From an uncultured Robinsoniella sp. (GTDB taxonomy: Bacteria; Bacillota; Clostridia; Lachnospirales; Lachnospiraceae), in NCBI GenBank assembly GCA_900539655.1, contig UQCR01000018.1, positions 1-64,000 on the forward strand: a DNA stretch of 64,000 nucleotides, written 5' to 3'. Of this stretch, positions 50,718 to 59,459 are shown one piece after another (the stretch's first letter is position 1; each line of letters opens with the position of its first letter). Both the position numbers and the translations under genes were made by a program. Under the pieces are notes generated by a model. The model saw nothing but the letters and a program-made list of their open reading frames with translations. It did not search any database and had not been told where the DNA came from.

Positions 50718-52649
50718 ATGTTTGAAACATTATTCAGCCCGATAAAAATAAAGGGCATGGAGCTGAGGAATCGAATTGTTATGCCTGCAATGGGCACAAG
50801 GATGGCAAATGAAAAAAGTGAGGTTACCCAGAGGCTGATTGATTATCATGAGGCAAGGGCAAAGGGCGGCTGTGGCCTTAATATTGTAGAAGTGGCTGCA
50901 GTACATACGCCAAGTGCACCGGCACATTTCGTGTCGATTAGTGAAGATAGCTATATTGAGGGACACAAGAGGCTTACAGATGCCATTCACAGTGCAGGGG
51001 GAAAGGCAGGCATTCAGCTGTGGCAGGGATCTATTGCCACAATCATGGATCCAAAGGCAAAAATGCTGGTGGTTAATGAAATGAATTTTGGAAGCTATAC
51101 GCTGCCTGCAATTGAAAAAGAGGAGATCGGGGAAGTAATCGCCTGTTATGGAAAAGCAGCCCGAAGATGTGTAACTGCCGGTTATGACTGTATTGAGTTC
51201 CATTGTGCCCATAATTATCTCCCCCATTCTTTCCTGAGTGGAGGATTGAATCACAGGACGGATGAATATGGCGGAAGTTTTGAAAATCGTGCACGGTTTC
51301 CGCTGGAGTGCATCCGGGCGATCGGGGAAAATATACCGGAGGATATGCCTCTGTTCATGAGAATTGATGCTCACGATGATTATCTGCCCCAGGGACTAAC
51401 CATAGAGGAAGTGATACGGTTCTGCAGGCTGGCAGGAGAAGAAGGTGTGGATGTTTTGGACGTCTCCAGAGGAAATATTATAACGGCAGCTTCTCTGTAT
51501 GAGGTACCGCCTATTGATGTGCCAAATGGTTTTAATGTGGAAAATGCCAACCGTATTCGTCGTGAAACCGGAATGATTACCATCGCGGTGGGCAGGATTA
51601 ACATTGCCCAGATGGCTGAGGACATTCTTGACCAGGATAAAGCAGATATGATCGTTATGGGAAGGGCACAGCTGGCAGACCCGGAATTTGCAAATAAGGC
51701 AAAAGCGGGAAAAGTCAGGGATATCATACACTGCGTAGGCTGTGATCAGGGATGCTATGATGGGTTCTGCGATGTGGTAAACCGTCCATTCATAACCTGT
51801 ATGAGAAATCCGGCATTGGGACATGAAAAGGAGCACCAGTTAGAAAAAGCGGCAAGCCCCAAAAAAGTTATCATAGCCGGCGGAGGTATGGCTGGTATGG
51901 AAGCAGCCATGGTATTAAAAGAACGGGGACATTTACCGGAACTATTTGAAGCCGGAGATCATTTGGGAGGTCAGTTCATCACAGCCGGTGAGGCGCCGGG
52001 TAAGGCAGAGATGAAAGATGCTGCAGTTTCATTTGGAGAACAGGTGGAAAGAGCAGGCATCCCGGTACATTATGGTACAGAAGTGACGCCGGAATTAATC
52101 AGAAAACAGGTACCGGATGCAGTGATTCTGGCAATCGGGTCATCACCCATAGCTCTGAATCTGGAAGGAATTGACAGTCTGCCTGTATATGAGTCACATG
52201 AAGTACTGGATGGCAGAGCAGTTCCCAAGGGGGATGTCTGTGTGATAGGCGGAGGGCTCGTAGGGCTTGAAACGGCTGATGCGTTAGCTTCGGCTGGCCA
52301 TAAGGTTAAGGTAGTGGAAATGAAAGAAGCAGCGGGAGAAGATCTGGGCAGCCTGAGGAAAATTGCGGTCATGCAGAAAATGCAAAGCCTGGGTGTTGAA
52401 ATTATAACAAAAGCTGTGTGTAAAGCAGTCTGCAGCCAGGGTGTGGTAACGAGCCAGGAGGACATGGAAACAGTGGTAACCTGCGACAGTGTTGTAATCG
52501 CAGTGGGATCCAGGGCAAATGACAGTTCGGCACTTGCAGACGCATGCGAGGAATTGAAGATACCATATTATGTCGTTGGAGATGCCAAAAAGGCAAGGCG
52601 CGCATTAGATGCCATTGCAGAGGGATATGATGCAGCCCGCAGTATTTGA
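50718..52649 (+). CDS. Old-yellow-enzyme/2,4-dienoyl-CoA reductase-type flavoenzyme (BaiCD-like)
   Basis: 643 residues. Residues 1-340 are an FMN-binding TIM barrel (SPIKIKGMELRNRIVMPAMGT; HCAHNYLPHSFLSGGLNHRTDEYGGSFENR with the active-site His pair; IAVGRI; IVMGRAQLADP). A [4Fe-4S] site follows: CVGCDQGC near residue 345 and a further Cys in TCMRNP. Then come FAD and NAD(P)H Rossmann folds (IIAGGGMAGMEAA; VIGGGLVGLETAD). Such enzymes reduce or form C=C bonds in enoyl-CoA, bile acid or other unsaturated substrates. CVGCDQGCYD and the barrel motifs recall BaiCD, but no other bai gene is near, so the substrate is open. Ribosome site GGACAGGAGG. Confidence 0.88.
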   Translation: MFETLFSPIKIKGMELRNRIVMPAMGTRMANEKSEVTQRLIDYHEARAKGGCGLNIVEVAAVHTPSAPAHFVSISEDSYIEGHKRLTDAIHSAGGKAGIQLWQGSIATIMDPKAKMLVVNEMNFGSYTLPAIEKEEIGEVIACYGKAARRCVTAGYDCIEFHCAHNYLPHSFLSGGLNHRTDEYGGSFENRARFPLECIRAIGENIPEDMPLFMRIDAHDDYLPQGLTIEEVIRFCRLAGEEGVDVLDVSRGNIITAASLYEVPPIDVPNGFNVENANRIRRETGMITIAVGRINIAQMAEDILDQDKADMIVMGRAQLADPEFANKAKAGKVRDIIHCVGCDQGCYDGFCDVVNRPFITCMRNPALGHEKEHQLEKAASPKKVIIAGGGMAGMEAAMVLKERGHLPELFEAGDHLGGQFITAGEAPGKAEMKDAAVSFGEQVERAGIPVHYGTEVTPELIRKQVPDAVILAIGSSPIALNLEGIDSLPVYESHEVLDGRAVPKGDVCVIGGGLVGLETADALASAGHKVKVVEMKEAAGEDLGSLRKIAVMQKMQSLGVEIITKAVCKAVCSQGVVTSQEDMETVVTCDSVVIAVGSRANDSSALADACEELKIPYYVVGDAKKARRALDAIAEGYDAARSI

Positions 52650-52695
52650 CAGGAACATGCGGCAGCCCGTAGAATTTGGCAGGAACATGCAGCAG
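52632..52695 (+). repeat. 30-bp tandem duplication across the stop codon
   Basis: Two copies start at 52632 and 52662, 30 bases apart, beginning GCAGCCCG and ending in AGGAACATGC, with four differences. The first copy carries the TGA stop of the flavoenzyme gene; in the second the TGA has become TGG. The sequence then continues with another GCAG. Confidence 0.85.
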
Positions 52696-52787
52696 AGGGT
52701 ATAGAATCATTATCTTACAAATATACATGTTTTGTTTCATTGGAGCATGAATGTTTTGCACATATGTTTTGGAAAGGGGCGGTTAGG

Positions 52788-54725
52788 ATGAATTCAAAAT
52801 TATTTGAAGAATTACAAATTGGAACAATGAAGTTGAAAAACAGAACGTTTATGGCACCCATGTCGCTGGGATATGAAAGCCAGGATGGAACCGTAAATGA
52901 GAGGATGCAGGAATACTGGCTGGCAAGGGCTAAAGGAGGAACCGGATGTATTATTCTGGATGCTTTGTCTGTGGACCCGGGCGTTCCGTATCTGGGGAAT
53001 ACGCTGTGTTTTAGAAATGAGGAAAGTATTGCATCTTATAAGGAGTTTACAGATAAAATTCATGCCTATGGAACAAAGATTATTCCGCAGATCACACATC
53101 CGGGACCGGAAAGTGTAAGCGCATTTTTTGGTGCGCCACCTAAGGCAAGCAGTGTGTATATCAACTCGATGGGGCAGAAGACAAGGGCACTTGCAATAGA
53201 AGAAATTCCCGAAATAATTGCACAATATGCACAGACCTCCTATCAGGCAAAGCAGGCGGGGTTCGATGGTATTGAGCTGCACTGTGCCCATGCATATATG
53301 CTCCTTGGATCATTCCTTTCACCCATGAGAAATAAGCGTACAGACTCCTATGGCGGATCACTGGACAACAGAGCAAGACTGCTGTTGGAAGTAATCGATG
53401 CAATCAAAGCAAAGTGCGGACCGGATTTTCCGATTGTTCTTAGAATCAGCGGCAGTGAGCGAGATGAACAGGGAAATACCATAGAGGACATGAAGTATCT
53501 GGTTCCCCAATTAATTGCTCACGGAATCGATGCATTTGAGGTGAGCGGGGGAACCCAGTATGAACGCTGCAATAAGATTATTCCATGCCATGGAGAACGG
53601 ATGGGGGTCAATGTACCTGAGGCGCAGGAGCTTAAAAAAATAGCAACGGTACCAGTAATTGTTGTGGGAAAGATTAATGATCCGGCTTATGCAATGTATC
53701 TTACGGACAGTGAACTGGTGGACGGCGTTGTGATCGGAAGGGCACTACTTTCGGATCCGGAATTTGTAAATAAGGCACAGGCAAGTAGGATGGATGAAAT
53801 TGCACCTTGTGCATCCTGCGGAATCGGATGCATTGGCGAGCAGACGAAGAGACGTCCGGCATCCTGCGTCATTAATCCGGCATTGGGCAGGGAAGCCGAG
53901 ATGGAGCTGCTACCGGCAAAAGAACCAAAAAAAGTGGCGGTTGTTGGAGGCGGCATCGGAGGTATGGCTAGTGCCAGGGCATTTGCATTATGCGGACATC
54001 AGGTAACCTTGTTTGAAGAAAGCGGCAGGCTGGGCGGACAGATGAATGCAGCCTGTATCCCTCCCCACAAACAGGAACTCAGCAGATGGATTGTATATCT
54101 TCAAAATGAAATAGCCCGGCTTGGGATTCCGGTTAAATGCGGAGTCCATGTAACGAAAGAAACATTAGAGGAATACAAACCTGATATTGTAATAATAGCA
54201 ACCGGAGCAAAGGAAATTATTCCGCCAATTTCCGGGATTGAAAAAGATTCTGCAATCACGGCACAAAAAGTGCTGAATAATGAAGTTCCGGTTATTGGAG
54301 GCAATGTGCTGGTAGTAGGCGGCGGTATGGTAGGCTGTGAAGTGTGCGAACACCTGATGCATCAAAAGAGAGGCGCACTAAATGTCACCATGATTGAAAT
54401 GGCAGATACAATTGGAGCCGGAATGGTACCAAATAATCAACTTCCCACCATGAACCGCCTTCACCATCTGGGGATACGGATGATGACAGGTACTAAATTA
54501 TTATCGGTAAATGGAAACGAGGCAGAAGTAGAATCGCCGGCAGGTATAGAAACGATGACCGGATTTACCCATATCGTATATGCATGTGGCTCCAGGGCTG
54601 AGAATAATCTGTATGAAGAAGTAAAGGATTCCTTTGAAAAGGTAATCTGCATCGGTGATGCAAAAGGAGCAAGACAGGCGTTAGAGGCAGTCCGGGAAGG
54701 GTGGGAGGCTGCTTTAGATGCTTAG
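52788..54725 (+). CDS. Second old-yellow-enzyme-type flavoenzyme (BaiH/FadH-like)
   Basis: 645 residues with the same plan as the preceding flavoenzyme: FMN barrel (FEELQIGTMKLKNRTFMAPMSLG; HCAHAYMLLGSFLSPMRNKRTDSYGGSLDNR), [4Fe-4S] cysteines (CASCGIGC then SCVINP), FAD fold (AVVGGGIGGMASARAFA) and NAD(P)H fold (LVVGGGMVGCEVCEHL). Sequence identity to its neighbour is moderate, so they are old paralogues with probably different substrates or successive steps. ATG 52788 follows AAAGGGGCGG; the upstream frame from 52740 has no ribosome site. Confidence 0.87.
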   Translation: MNSKLFEELQIGTMKLKNRTFMAPMSLGYESQDGTVNERMQEYWLARAKGGTGCIILDALSVDPGVPYLGNTLCFRNEESIASYKEFTDKIHAYGTKIIPQITHPGPESVSAFFGAPPKASSVYINSMGQKTRALAIEEIPEIIAQYAQTSYQAKQAGFDGIELHCAHAYMLLGSFLSPMRNKRTDSYGGSLDNRARLLLEVIDAIKAKCGPDFPIVLRISGSERDEQGNTIEDMKYLVPQLIAHGIDAFEVSGGTQYERCNKIIPCHGERMGVNVPEAQELKKIATVPVIVVGKINDPAYAMYLTDSELVDGVVIGRALLSDPEFVNKAQASRMDEIAPCASCGIGCIGEQTKRRPASCVINPALGREAEMELLPAKEPKKVAVVGGGIGGMASARAFALCGHQVTLFEESGRLGGQMNAACIPPHKQELSRWIVYLQNEIARLGIPVKCGVHVTKETLEEYKPDIVIIATGAKEIIPPISGIEKDSAITAQKVLNNEVPVIGGNVLVVGGGMVGCEVCEHLMHQKRGALNVTMIEMADTIGAGMVPNNQLPTMNRLHHLGIRMMTGTKLLSVNGNEAEVESPAGIETMTGFTHIVYACGSRAENNLYEEVKDSFEKVICIGDAKGARQALEAVREGWEAALDA

Positions 54726-54811
54726 ATGGTCCGTATGCAGGCGTTAGGGTGGAAGTGTGCTTAGAAAGAGAAATGAATATTTAAATATTTAGTTTGCAAA
54801 ATAGAATTGAA

Positions 54812-54840
54812 TTGACAGTATTCCATTGCTATTATATAAT
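54812..54840 (+). promoter_or_regulatory. Perfect consensus promoter of a small RNA
   Basis: TTGACA (54812-54817), exactly 17 bases, TATAAT (54835-54840), both matching the sigma-70 consensus fully. It follows the end of the flavoenzyme gene and points toward a convergent gene end, so it cannot serve a downstream protein gene. Confidence 0.85.
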
Positions 54841-54846
54841 ACACTT

Positions 54847-54946
54847 AACAGGAAACCGATAGCTAGACATATCCTAGCCACCCCGGTTGCCAATTAGTTA
54901 CTAAAAATAGTCGTTCACTGGTCAAGGTGAGAGCGACTATTTTTTA
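54847..54946 (+). ncRNA. Small structured RNA, resembling the antitoxin RNA of a holin-like toxin locus
   Basis: From the consensus promoter the transcript would be about 100 nucleotides. It folds as a stem GGAAACCG/CGGTTGCC (54851-54858 with 54884-54891, one mismatch) containing an inner GCTAG/CTAGC hairpin, a linker, and a terminator AAAAATAGTCG/CGACTATTTTT (54903-54913 with 54934-54944). The order of these parts, and the wording of the terminator and the CACCCCGGTTGCC segment, match my memory of RNAs lying opposite the 3' end of putative holin-like toxin (TxpA-type) genes in Firmicutes. That identity was not checked by search. No protein is encoded. Confidence 0.7.
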
Positions 54947-54990
54947 TGTCTTTCTTGAAAATTAAGTATTGATATGACTAAGTTAACCAT
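54937..54990 (-). pseudogene. Possible 3' remnant of a holin-like toxin gene
   Basis: On the strand opposite the small RNA terminator an 18-codon frame reads MVNLVISILNFQERHKK then TAG, ending exactly at the terminator stem, as the end of TxpA-type toxins does. The hydrophobic N-terminal membrane helix and a ribosome site are missing; upstream lies the stop of the response regulator gene only 12 bases away. It is either a truncated toxin tail or chance. Confidence 0.3.
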
Positions 54991-55002
54991 TCTATTAAAA
55001 AA

Positions 55003-55767
55003 TTACTCCACCGGCTTCTCCCGATAATCAAACGGACTCATCCCGGTCTGTTTCTTAAAAATCCTGCTGAAATATGCCTGGTCGTGATACCCTACTATTT
55101 CCCCAATCTGCCTGATGGACAGCTCAGGTTTGTGCAGAAGATATTGCTTTGCCTGCGTAATACGCAGAGAGGTTATGTACTTAGAGGGAGTCATATCATA
55201 TTTCTGACAGAAGATTTTCGTCAGATAACTGGAACTGTAGTTCATATTGCTGGCAATGATGTTTAGATTGATATCTACATTATAGTTATGAATTATATAT
55301 TCTTTGAGCACCTTTGCGATCTGCTCCGGTGTGTTCCGGGTCATTTCCGGATTAAAGATATCGGCATATTCATTGCGCTGTATTTCAAAATCATTTCGTA
55401 TGCCCTGGAGAGCGGCATATAATTCCTCCGGATCTATTGGTTTTAGCAGATATTCCGATACCTGAAGCTGTATTGCACGCTTGGCGTATTCAAAGTCAGA
55501 AAATCCGCTGGTAATAATGAACCTGGTTAAAGGCAGGCGTGCATGTACTTTTTCAAGCAGCTGTATTCCGTTCATCAGCGGCATTTTAATATCTGTGATT
55601 ACCAGATCCGGTTCCAGTTCTTTTATAAGCTCATAAGCCTGTGTCCCTGTCTGTGCTTTCCCGGTTACTTTAAAACCCAAACCGGTATTCTCGATCTTAC
55701 GAATCAAATTCTCTAATAACAATTCTTCGTCTTCCGCAACGACGACTGTATAGTTGGAAATTGCCAT
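55003..55767 (-). CDS. YesN-type response regulator with AraC DNA-binding domain
   Basis: About 254 residues. Receiver with VVVAEDEELLLE, Asp in DLVITDIKMPLMNG near residue 57 and Lys in LLKPIDPEEL. After a linker, an AraC-type domain (about 155-252) with LNIIASNMNYSSSYLTKIFCQKY and IGEIVGYHDQAYFSRIFKKQTGMSPFDYR. Start is taken at ATG 55767 (MAISNYT), preceded by GGGAGGTATA; an upstream in-frame ATG at 55812 lacks such a site. It pairs with the YesM-like kinase just upstream and probably activates the divergent sugar importer operon. Confidence 0.92.
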   Translation of the reverse strand: MAISNYTVVVAEDEELLLENLIRKIENTGLGFKVTGKAQTGTQAYELIKELEPDLVITDIKMPLMNGIQLLEKVHARLPLTRFIITSGFSDFEYAKRAIQLQVSEYLLKPIDPEELYAALQGIRNDFEIQRNEYADIFNPEMTRNTPEQIAKVLKEYIIHNYNVDINLNIIASNMNYSSSYLTKIFCQKYDMTPSKYITSLRITQAKQYLLHKPELSIRQIGEIVGYHDQAYFSRIFKKQTGMSPFDYREKPVE

Positions 55768-55901
55768 GATTATACCTCCCGCATATCGCAGGTTCCGCCT
55801 GCGATATTGCATTCATAAGTAGTTTGAAAGGAACTTTTAAACTTATTATCCTCCGCAATGTGTGATAAACAGGTTCGGATTTGTATCACTGGAATAAAAT
55901 T

Positions 55902-57716
55902 TTAAACGTGTTCCAGGCTCGTTTTTCTCCCAATGGATACAATCCCATGTCCGTCCTTTGTATTACCATATTTAAAGATTATATCATCTCCGCAGAAAAG
56001 TTTCCATCGTAAATAGACATTTAACATCCCCATTCCATTTATTTCTATTTCCGGCATACCTGGTTTGGCGGCGGCAGCTTCAATCCGGGAATGAATCAGC
56101 TGTATGGATTCTTCGCTAAATCCGGTACCGGAATCAATAATGTCAATCTGCCAGCTTACTTCTGTAATTCTGCTTTGGATTGTGAGGCTCCAGGGTGGTT
56201 CACAATTGGTTCCATATTTCAGTGCATTCTCCACCAATGGCTGGATGACCAGCTTGGGAATCTTAAGGGCAAGCAGAGAATCATCTACATGGATCTCATA
56301 ATTCAGGCTGGACTGGTAACGTACCTTCATACAGTAAAGGTATTCCTGGATATATGCGGTTTCTTCCCCCAGGGTGACTGACGAAGAGTCCCCTTTTGTG
56401 ATATAACGCATAATTTTAGTGAGATTGCGGCACATTTTTACTACCTCATCAGACTGGTTGTTTTCCGCCAGTACAATAATGCCTGAGAGGGTATTATAGT
56501 AAAAATGCGGGTTGATCTGGGACTGGAGTGCAAGGCTGCGGGACTTGATTTCCTGCTGCCTGGTATCAATCAATTCATCCATGGAGGTCTTCAAATTACT
56601 GCTCATGCTTAAAAATGCCTGATTCAATTCTTCCAGTTCGTCAAAGGAGGCATCCAGAGGCTCTTTTTTTTGCTGTCCCAGAGTATCCAGTGCCGTTTTT
56701 TTTATGATATTACGAAGCTGTTTAATGGGCTTTGTCAGGCTCCTCGACAGATACCAGGAGATAAATACGGAACATGCCAGCATTGCGGCAACTCCCAGGC
56801 CCAGAACATGGATCAGGTTTCTGACCGGTTGTAAAATATGGTTCTGGGGCTGAACGGTTACGTAAGTCCAACCGGTATATGAGGAAGAAGTGGATACCAG
56901 TATTTCGGTGGTGCCGGAATCTGCGTTAAAAAAGGAAGCATGCCCCAGACTTGAATCTATGGAGGCAAAATAATCCGGCAGGGCATTTTGTTCAGCTTCT
57001 TCCAGCTTGTAAGGAAATACAAGGGTTCCGTTTTTATCATAAATGTAAACACTGGGCGCCTCCGCATTCTTCTGCTGGTAGGAGGTTATATATTTAAATA
57101 TAGTATTGCATTTTTTTACCGTTTCGATAGCGCCGACCTGCTTTTTATATCGGTTGTAAAATACCCGGTATAGAGACATATACCAGACCGGCGTGCGGCT
57201 GGTGTTGGAATTGCTGGTAATCTCTGTAGTGGCATAAGGAAGGCTTAACAGTTTTTTACCTCCTAATTCCTTTGTTTCCGGAAGCCATGGGAGGGTATCC
57301 ATATCCATTTTTTTACTGTTATTTTTGATTCCAACCTGTACCACTGATCCGGAAAAATCATAGAGGTTAATCTGATCCACTTTCAGATCTGCTCCGTTAA
57401 TGGTCACAAACAGATCGGCAAGAGCCATAAAATCATCGGAAGAAACCCGCAGGTCGTTAGCTTCCGCCAGACGGTCTTTTACCAGGTTGCTGTAACCTAT
57501 ATTAATGGAAACAGAATCCATATCCTGCAGGATCTGTTCTGTCTGCTGCAAAAAAGATAAATTCATATCCGTTGCCGCCTTGGTTTCTCTTTCAATTAAT
57601 ATGTTGGAAGTGTAGCGGTAAAAGAAGATGGAAAAGGCAATTACAACTAATAGTGCAAGACCAAGATAGGCTAAAAAGAACTTTGTCTGCAGCTTTATTT
57701 GGTGGTTTTTCTTCAT
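55902..57716 (-). CDS. YesM-type sensor histidine kinase
   Basis: 604 residues. Membrane helix at about 14-34, a large extracytoplasmic dCache-like sensor (35-295), second helix (about 300-322), HAMP (about 323-378), then the His_kinase domain with LQSQINPHFYYNTLSGIIVLAE near residue 405 (phospho-His in NPHF) and an ATPase domain with PKLVIQPLVENALKYG and DSGTGFSEE. Typical sugar-sensing partner of YesN regulators. It is transcribed away from the ABC importer genes, with a palindrome in the gap. Confidence 0.92.
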   Translation of the reverse strand: MKKNHQIKLQTKFFLAYLGLALLVVIAFSIFFYRYTSNILIERETKAATDMNLSFLQQTEQILQDMDSVSINIGYSNLVKDRLAEANDLRVSSDDFMALADLFVTINGADLKVDQINLYDFSGSVVQVGIKNNSKKMDMDTLPWLPETKELGGKKLLSLPYATTEITSNSNTSRTPVWYMSLYRVFYNRYKKQVGAIETVKKCNTIFKYITSYQQKNAEAPSVYIYDKNGTLVFPYKLEEAEQNALPDYFASIDSSLGHASFFNADSGTTEILVSTSSSYTGWTYVTVQPQNHILQPVRNLIHVLGLGVAAMLACSVFISWYLSRSLTKPIKQLRNIIKKTALDTLGQQKKEPLDASFDELEELNQAFLSMSSNLKTSMDELIDTRQQEIKSRSLALQSQINPHFYYNTLSGIIVLAENNQSDEVVKMCRNLTKIMRYITKGDSSSVTLGEETAYIQEYLYCMKVRYQSSLNYEIHVDDSLLALKIPKLVIQPLVENALKYGTNCEPPWSLTIQSRITEVSWQIDIIDSGTGFSEESIQLIHSRIEAAAAKPGMPEIEINGMGMLNVYLRWKLFCGDDIIFKYGNTKDGHGIVSIGRKTSLEHV

Positions 57717-57807
57717 ATATTCAGTCCCCCATTTACTTGTCTTTCTATATTATAACAAAAATCACCAAAAAGAAAGGACGAATTTTCATGTTTGTGGGCA
57801 AAGTGTG

Positions 57808-57868
57808 AAAAAAGTCCAAATTCTGTTGGGAATAGTGCATGGACTTTTTAAAAGAAAAAAAGTACAAT
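57808..57868 (+). promoter_or_regulatory. Palindrome and possible promoter of the sugar importer operon
   Basis: AAAAAGTCCA (57809-57818) and TGGACTTTTT (57840-57849) form a 10-bp inverted repeat around 21 bases, overlapping the -35 position of a TACAAT box at 57863-57868. It may bind the YesN-type regulator, or act as a weak terminator or attenuator of divergent transcription. Confidence 0.4.
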
Positions 57869-57927
57869 TAGTTCATCAGATAAACAAAAAGCGGAACAAT
57901 CGGAATGAAAATGGGAGGTAACAAAAA

Positions 57928-59370
57928 ATGAAGAAAAAAGTGATCAGTGCTTTACTTTGTGCAACGATGGTAATTACCATGGCAGCCGGATGCGGATCAG
58001 GCGACAAGACAGAAACTACGGCAACAACCAGTGCAGCAAAAGAGACGGAAGCGGCTAAGACAGAAGGAAGCGAAGCAGGCAGTGCTGCAGATACGGAAGA
58101 AGCAGCAGAAACAAAGGCAGATGGGGAAACAGCAGCAGCGAATACAGATTTTGCGGGAGAAGAACTCAGTATTTTGGTTTCTGCAGGATGGATGGATAAC
58201 CGCTATGATGAAACCATCGCACGTTTTGAAGAGACTTATGGAGTAACCGTTGACTTACAGACAATTCCGGCAGACCAGTATGGTGATTTGCTGCAGTCTA
58301 AATTGACAACAGATTCATGTGCGGATATATTCTGGATTCAGTCAAATCCATTTGCAATCGCATCTCAGATTGTAGATCCTGAAAAATACTGTATTGACTT
58401 TTCAGATGCATCCTGGAAGAGCGTAATGCCGGAAAACAGACTTTCCGCATGTGAATACGATGGCAAGCTGTATGGTTTACAGATCTGGCATAATTCTCCG
58501 GAGTATGTAATGGTTTATAATAAAACGTTATTTGGTGAATTGGGATTGGAAGCACCTAAGACCTATGATGAAATGTTAAAGGTTTGTGAGAAGCTGGCAG
58601 CAGAAGGCATTACACCATGGTTTGAACCGGGAGCTGACGGATGGCAGCATCCGCTTGCATTTTTCCAGATCGGCGGAGCATACGAAGCAGACCAGCCTGG
58701 ATTATATGACAAGCTGAATAATAACGAAGCAACATTTGCAGATAATCAGTTGATGATAAAAGTATTAGAGCAATACAAAGAACTTGCAGATAAAGGATAT
58801 CTTGGCGAGGACTGGATCGGAACCGACTCCACCAATATGGTGAATGAATTCGCAGACAGAAACTGTGCTATGGCAATTGCCAATTCTTCCTTCATCAAAC
58901 AAATTCAGGATGAAACAGAGACTACAGATGAATATGGGTTATTCTTAGAGCCATTGGGAGATAACACTTACTTCCCTACAAGCCCAGCAGGTCCTACCAT
59001 GTTCGGCTATAAAGGAACCACACATCCGGAACTGGTAAAAGAATTCTTTAGCTTTGTAACAACGACTGAGAGCTTACAGGAAATTCTGGATAATTCACCG
59101 TCCTACACCAATCTTGATGTAAATGATGATAATTTACAGCAGCACTGGTTACCGGAGGAAGAAGAATTCATGAAGACACTTACCGATGAGCAGATGAAAA
59201 CACCGGTTCTTCAGAATGGTACAAAGTATACAAATGATTACTGGATGCAGTTTGGACAGGATATGGTTGCATACTGCACCGGACAGATGGAAGCAAATGA
59301 TGTACTGAAAAATATGGATAACAACAGGGCAGAAGCAGCTAAGGTTGCTAACGATCCAGCATGGAAATAA
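57928..59370 (+). CDS. Sugar ABC transporter substrate-binding lipoprotein
   Basis: 480 residues, family 1 extracellular solute-binding protein. A lipoprotein signal ends in the lipobox MAAGC, with Cys at residue 22, followed by an acidic alanine/threonine-rich linker (about 23-70). The binding domain includes ITPWFEPGADGWQHPLAFFQIGGAYE, and the C-terminal half follows the carbohydrate-binding pattern. Ribosome site GGGAGGTAAC. The permeases and a GH95 enzyme follow, so the cargo is probably a short oligosaccharide. Confidence 0.92.
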   Translation: MKKKVISALLCATMVITMAAGCGSGDKTETTATTSAAKETEAAKTEGSEAGSAADTEEAAETKADGETAAANTDFAGEELSILVSAGWMDNRYDETIARFEETYGVTVDLQTIPADQYGDLLQSKLTTDSCADIFWIQSNPFAIASQIVDPEKYCIDFSDASWKSVMPENRLSACEYDGKLYGLQIWHNSPEYVMVYNKTLFGELGLEAPKTYDEMLKVCEKLAAEGITPWFEPGADGWQHPLAFFQIGGAYEADQPGLYDKLNNNEATFADNQLMIKVLEQYKELADKGYLGEDWIGTDSTNMVNEFADRNCAMAIANSSFIKQIQDETETTDEYGLFLEPLGDNTYFPTSPAGPTMFGYKGTTHPELVKEFFSFVTTTESLQEILDNSPSYTNLDVNDDNLQQHWLPEEEEFMKTLTDEQMKTPVLQNGTKYTNDYWMQFGQDMVAYCTGQMEANDVLKNMDNNRAEAAKVANDPAWK

Positions 59371-59399
59371 GGGACAATTGATTACAGGCTGAACTTTTG

Positions 59400-59430
59400 G
59401 TGCCGGGAGCAGAAAGAAACCTCCCGGCAC
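59400..59430 (+). other. Hairpin between binding-protein and permease genes
   Basis: GTGCCGGGAG (59400-59409) and CTCCCGGCAC (59421-59430) pair perfectly over 10 bases. Such hairpins after the binding-protein gene commonly stabilise its mRNA or dampen read-through so that the binding protein outnumbers the permeases. Confidence 0.75.
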
Positions 59431-59459
59431 TCTCTATCAAAAGAAAGTGGTGAAGTAAA

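Noticed and set aside
50718..54725. Part of a bile acid 7-dehydroxylation operon
   Set aside because: The two flavoenzymes resemble BaiCD/BaiH, but baiB, baiA, baiE, baiF and baiG-like genes are absent from the neighbourhood.
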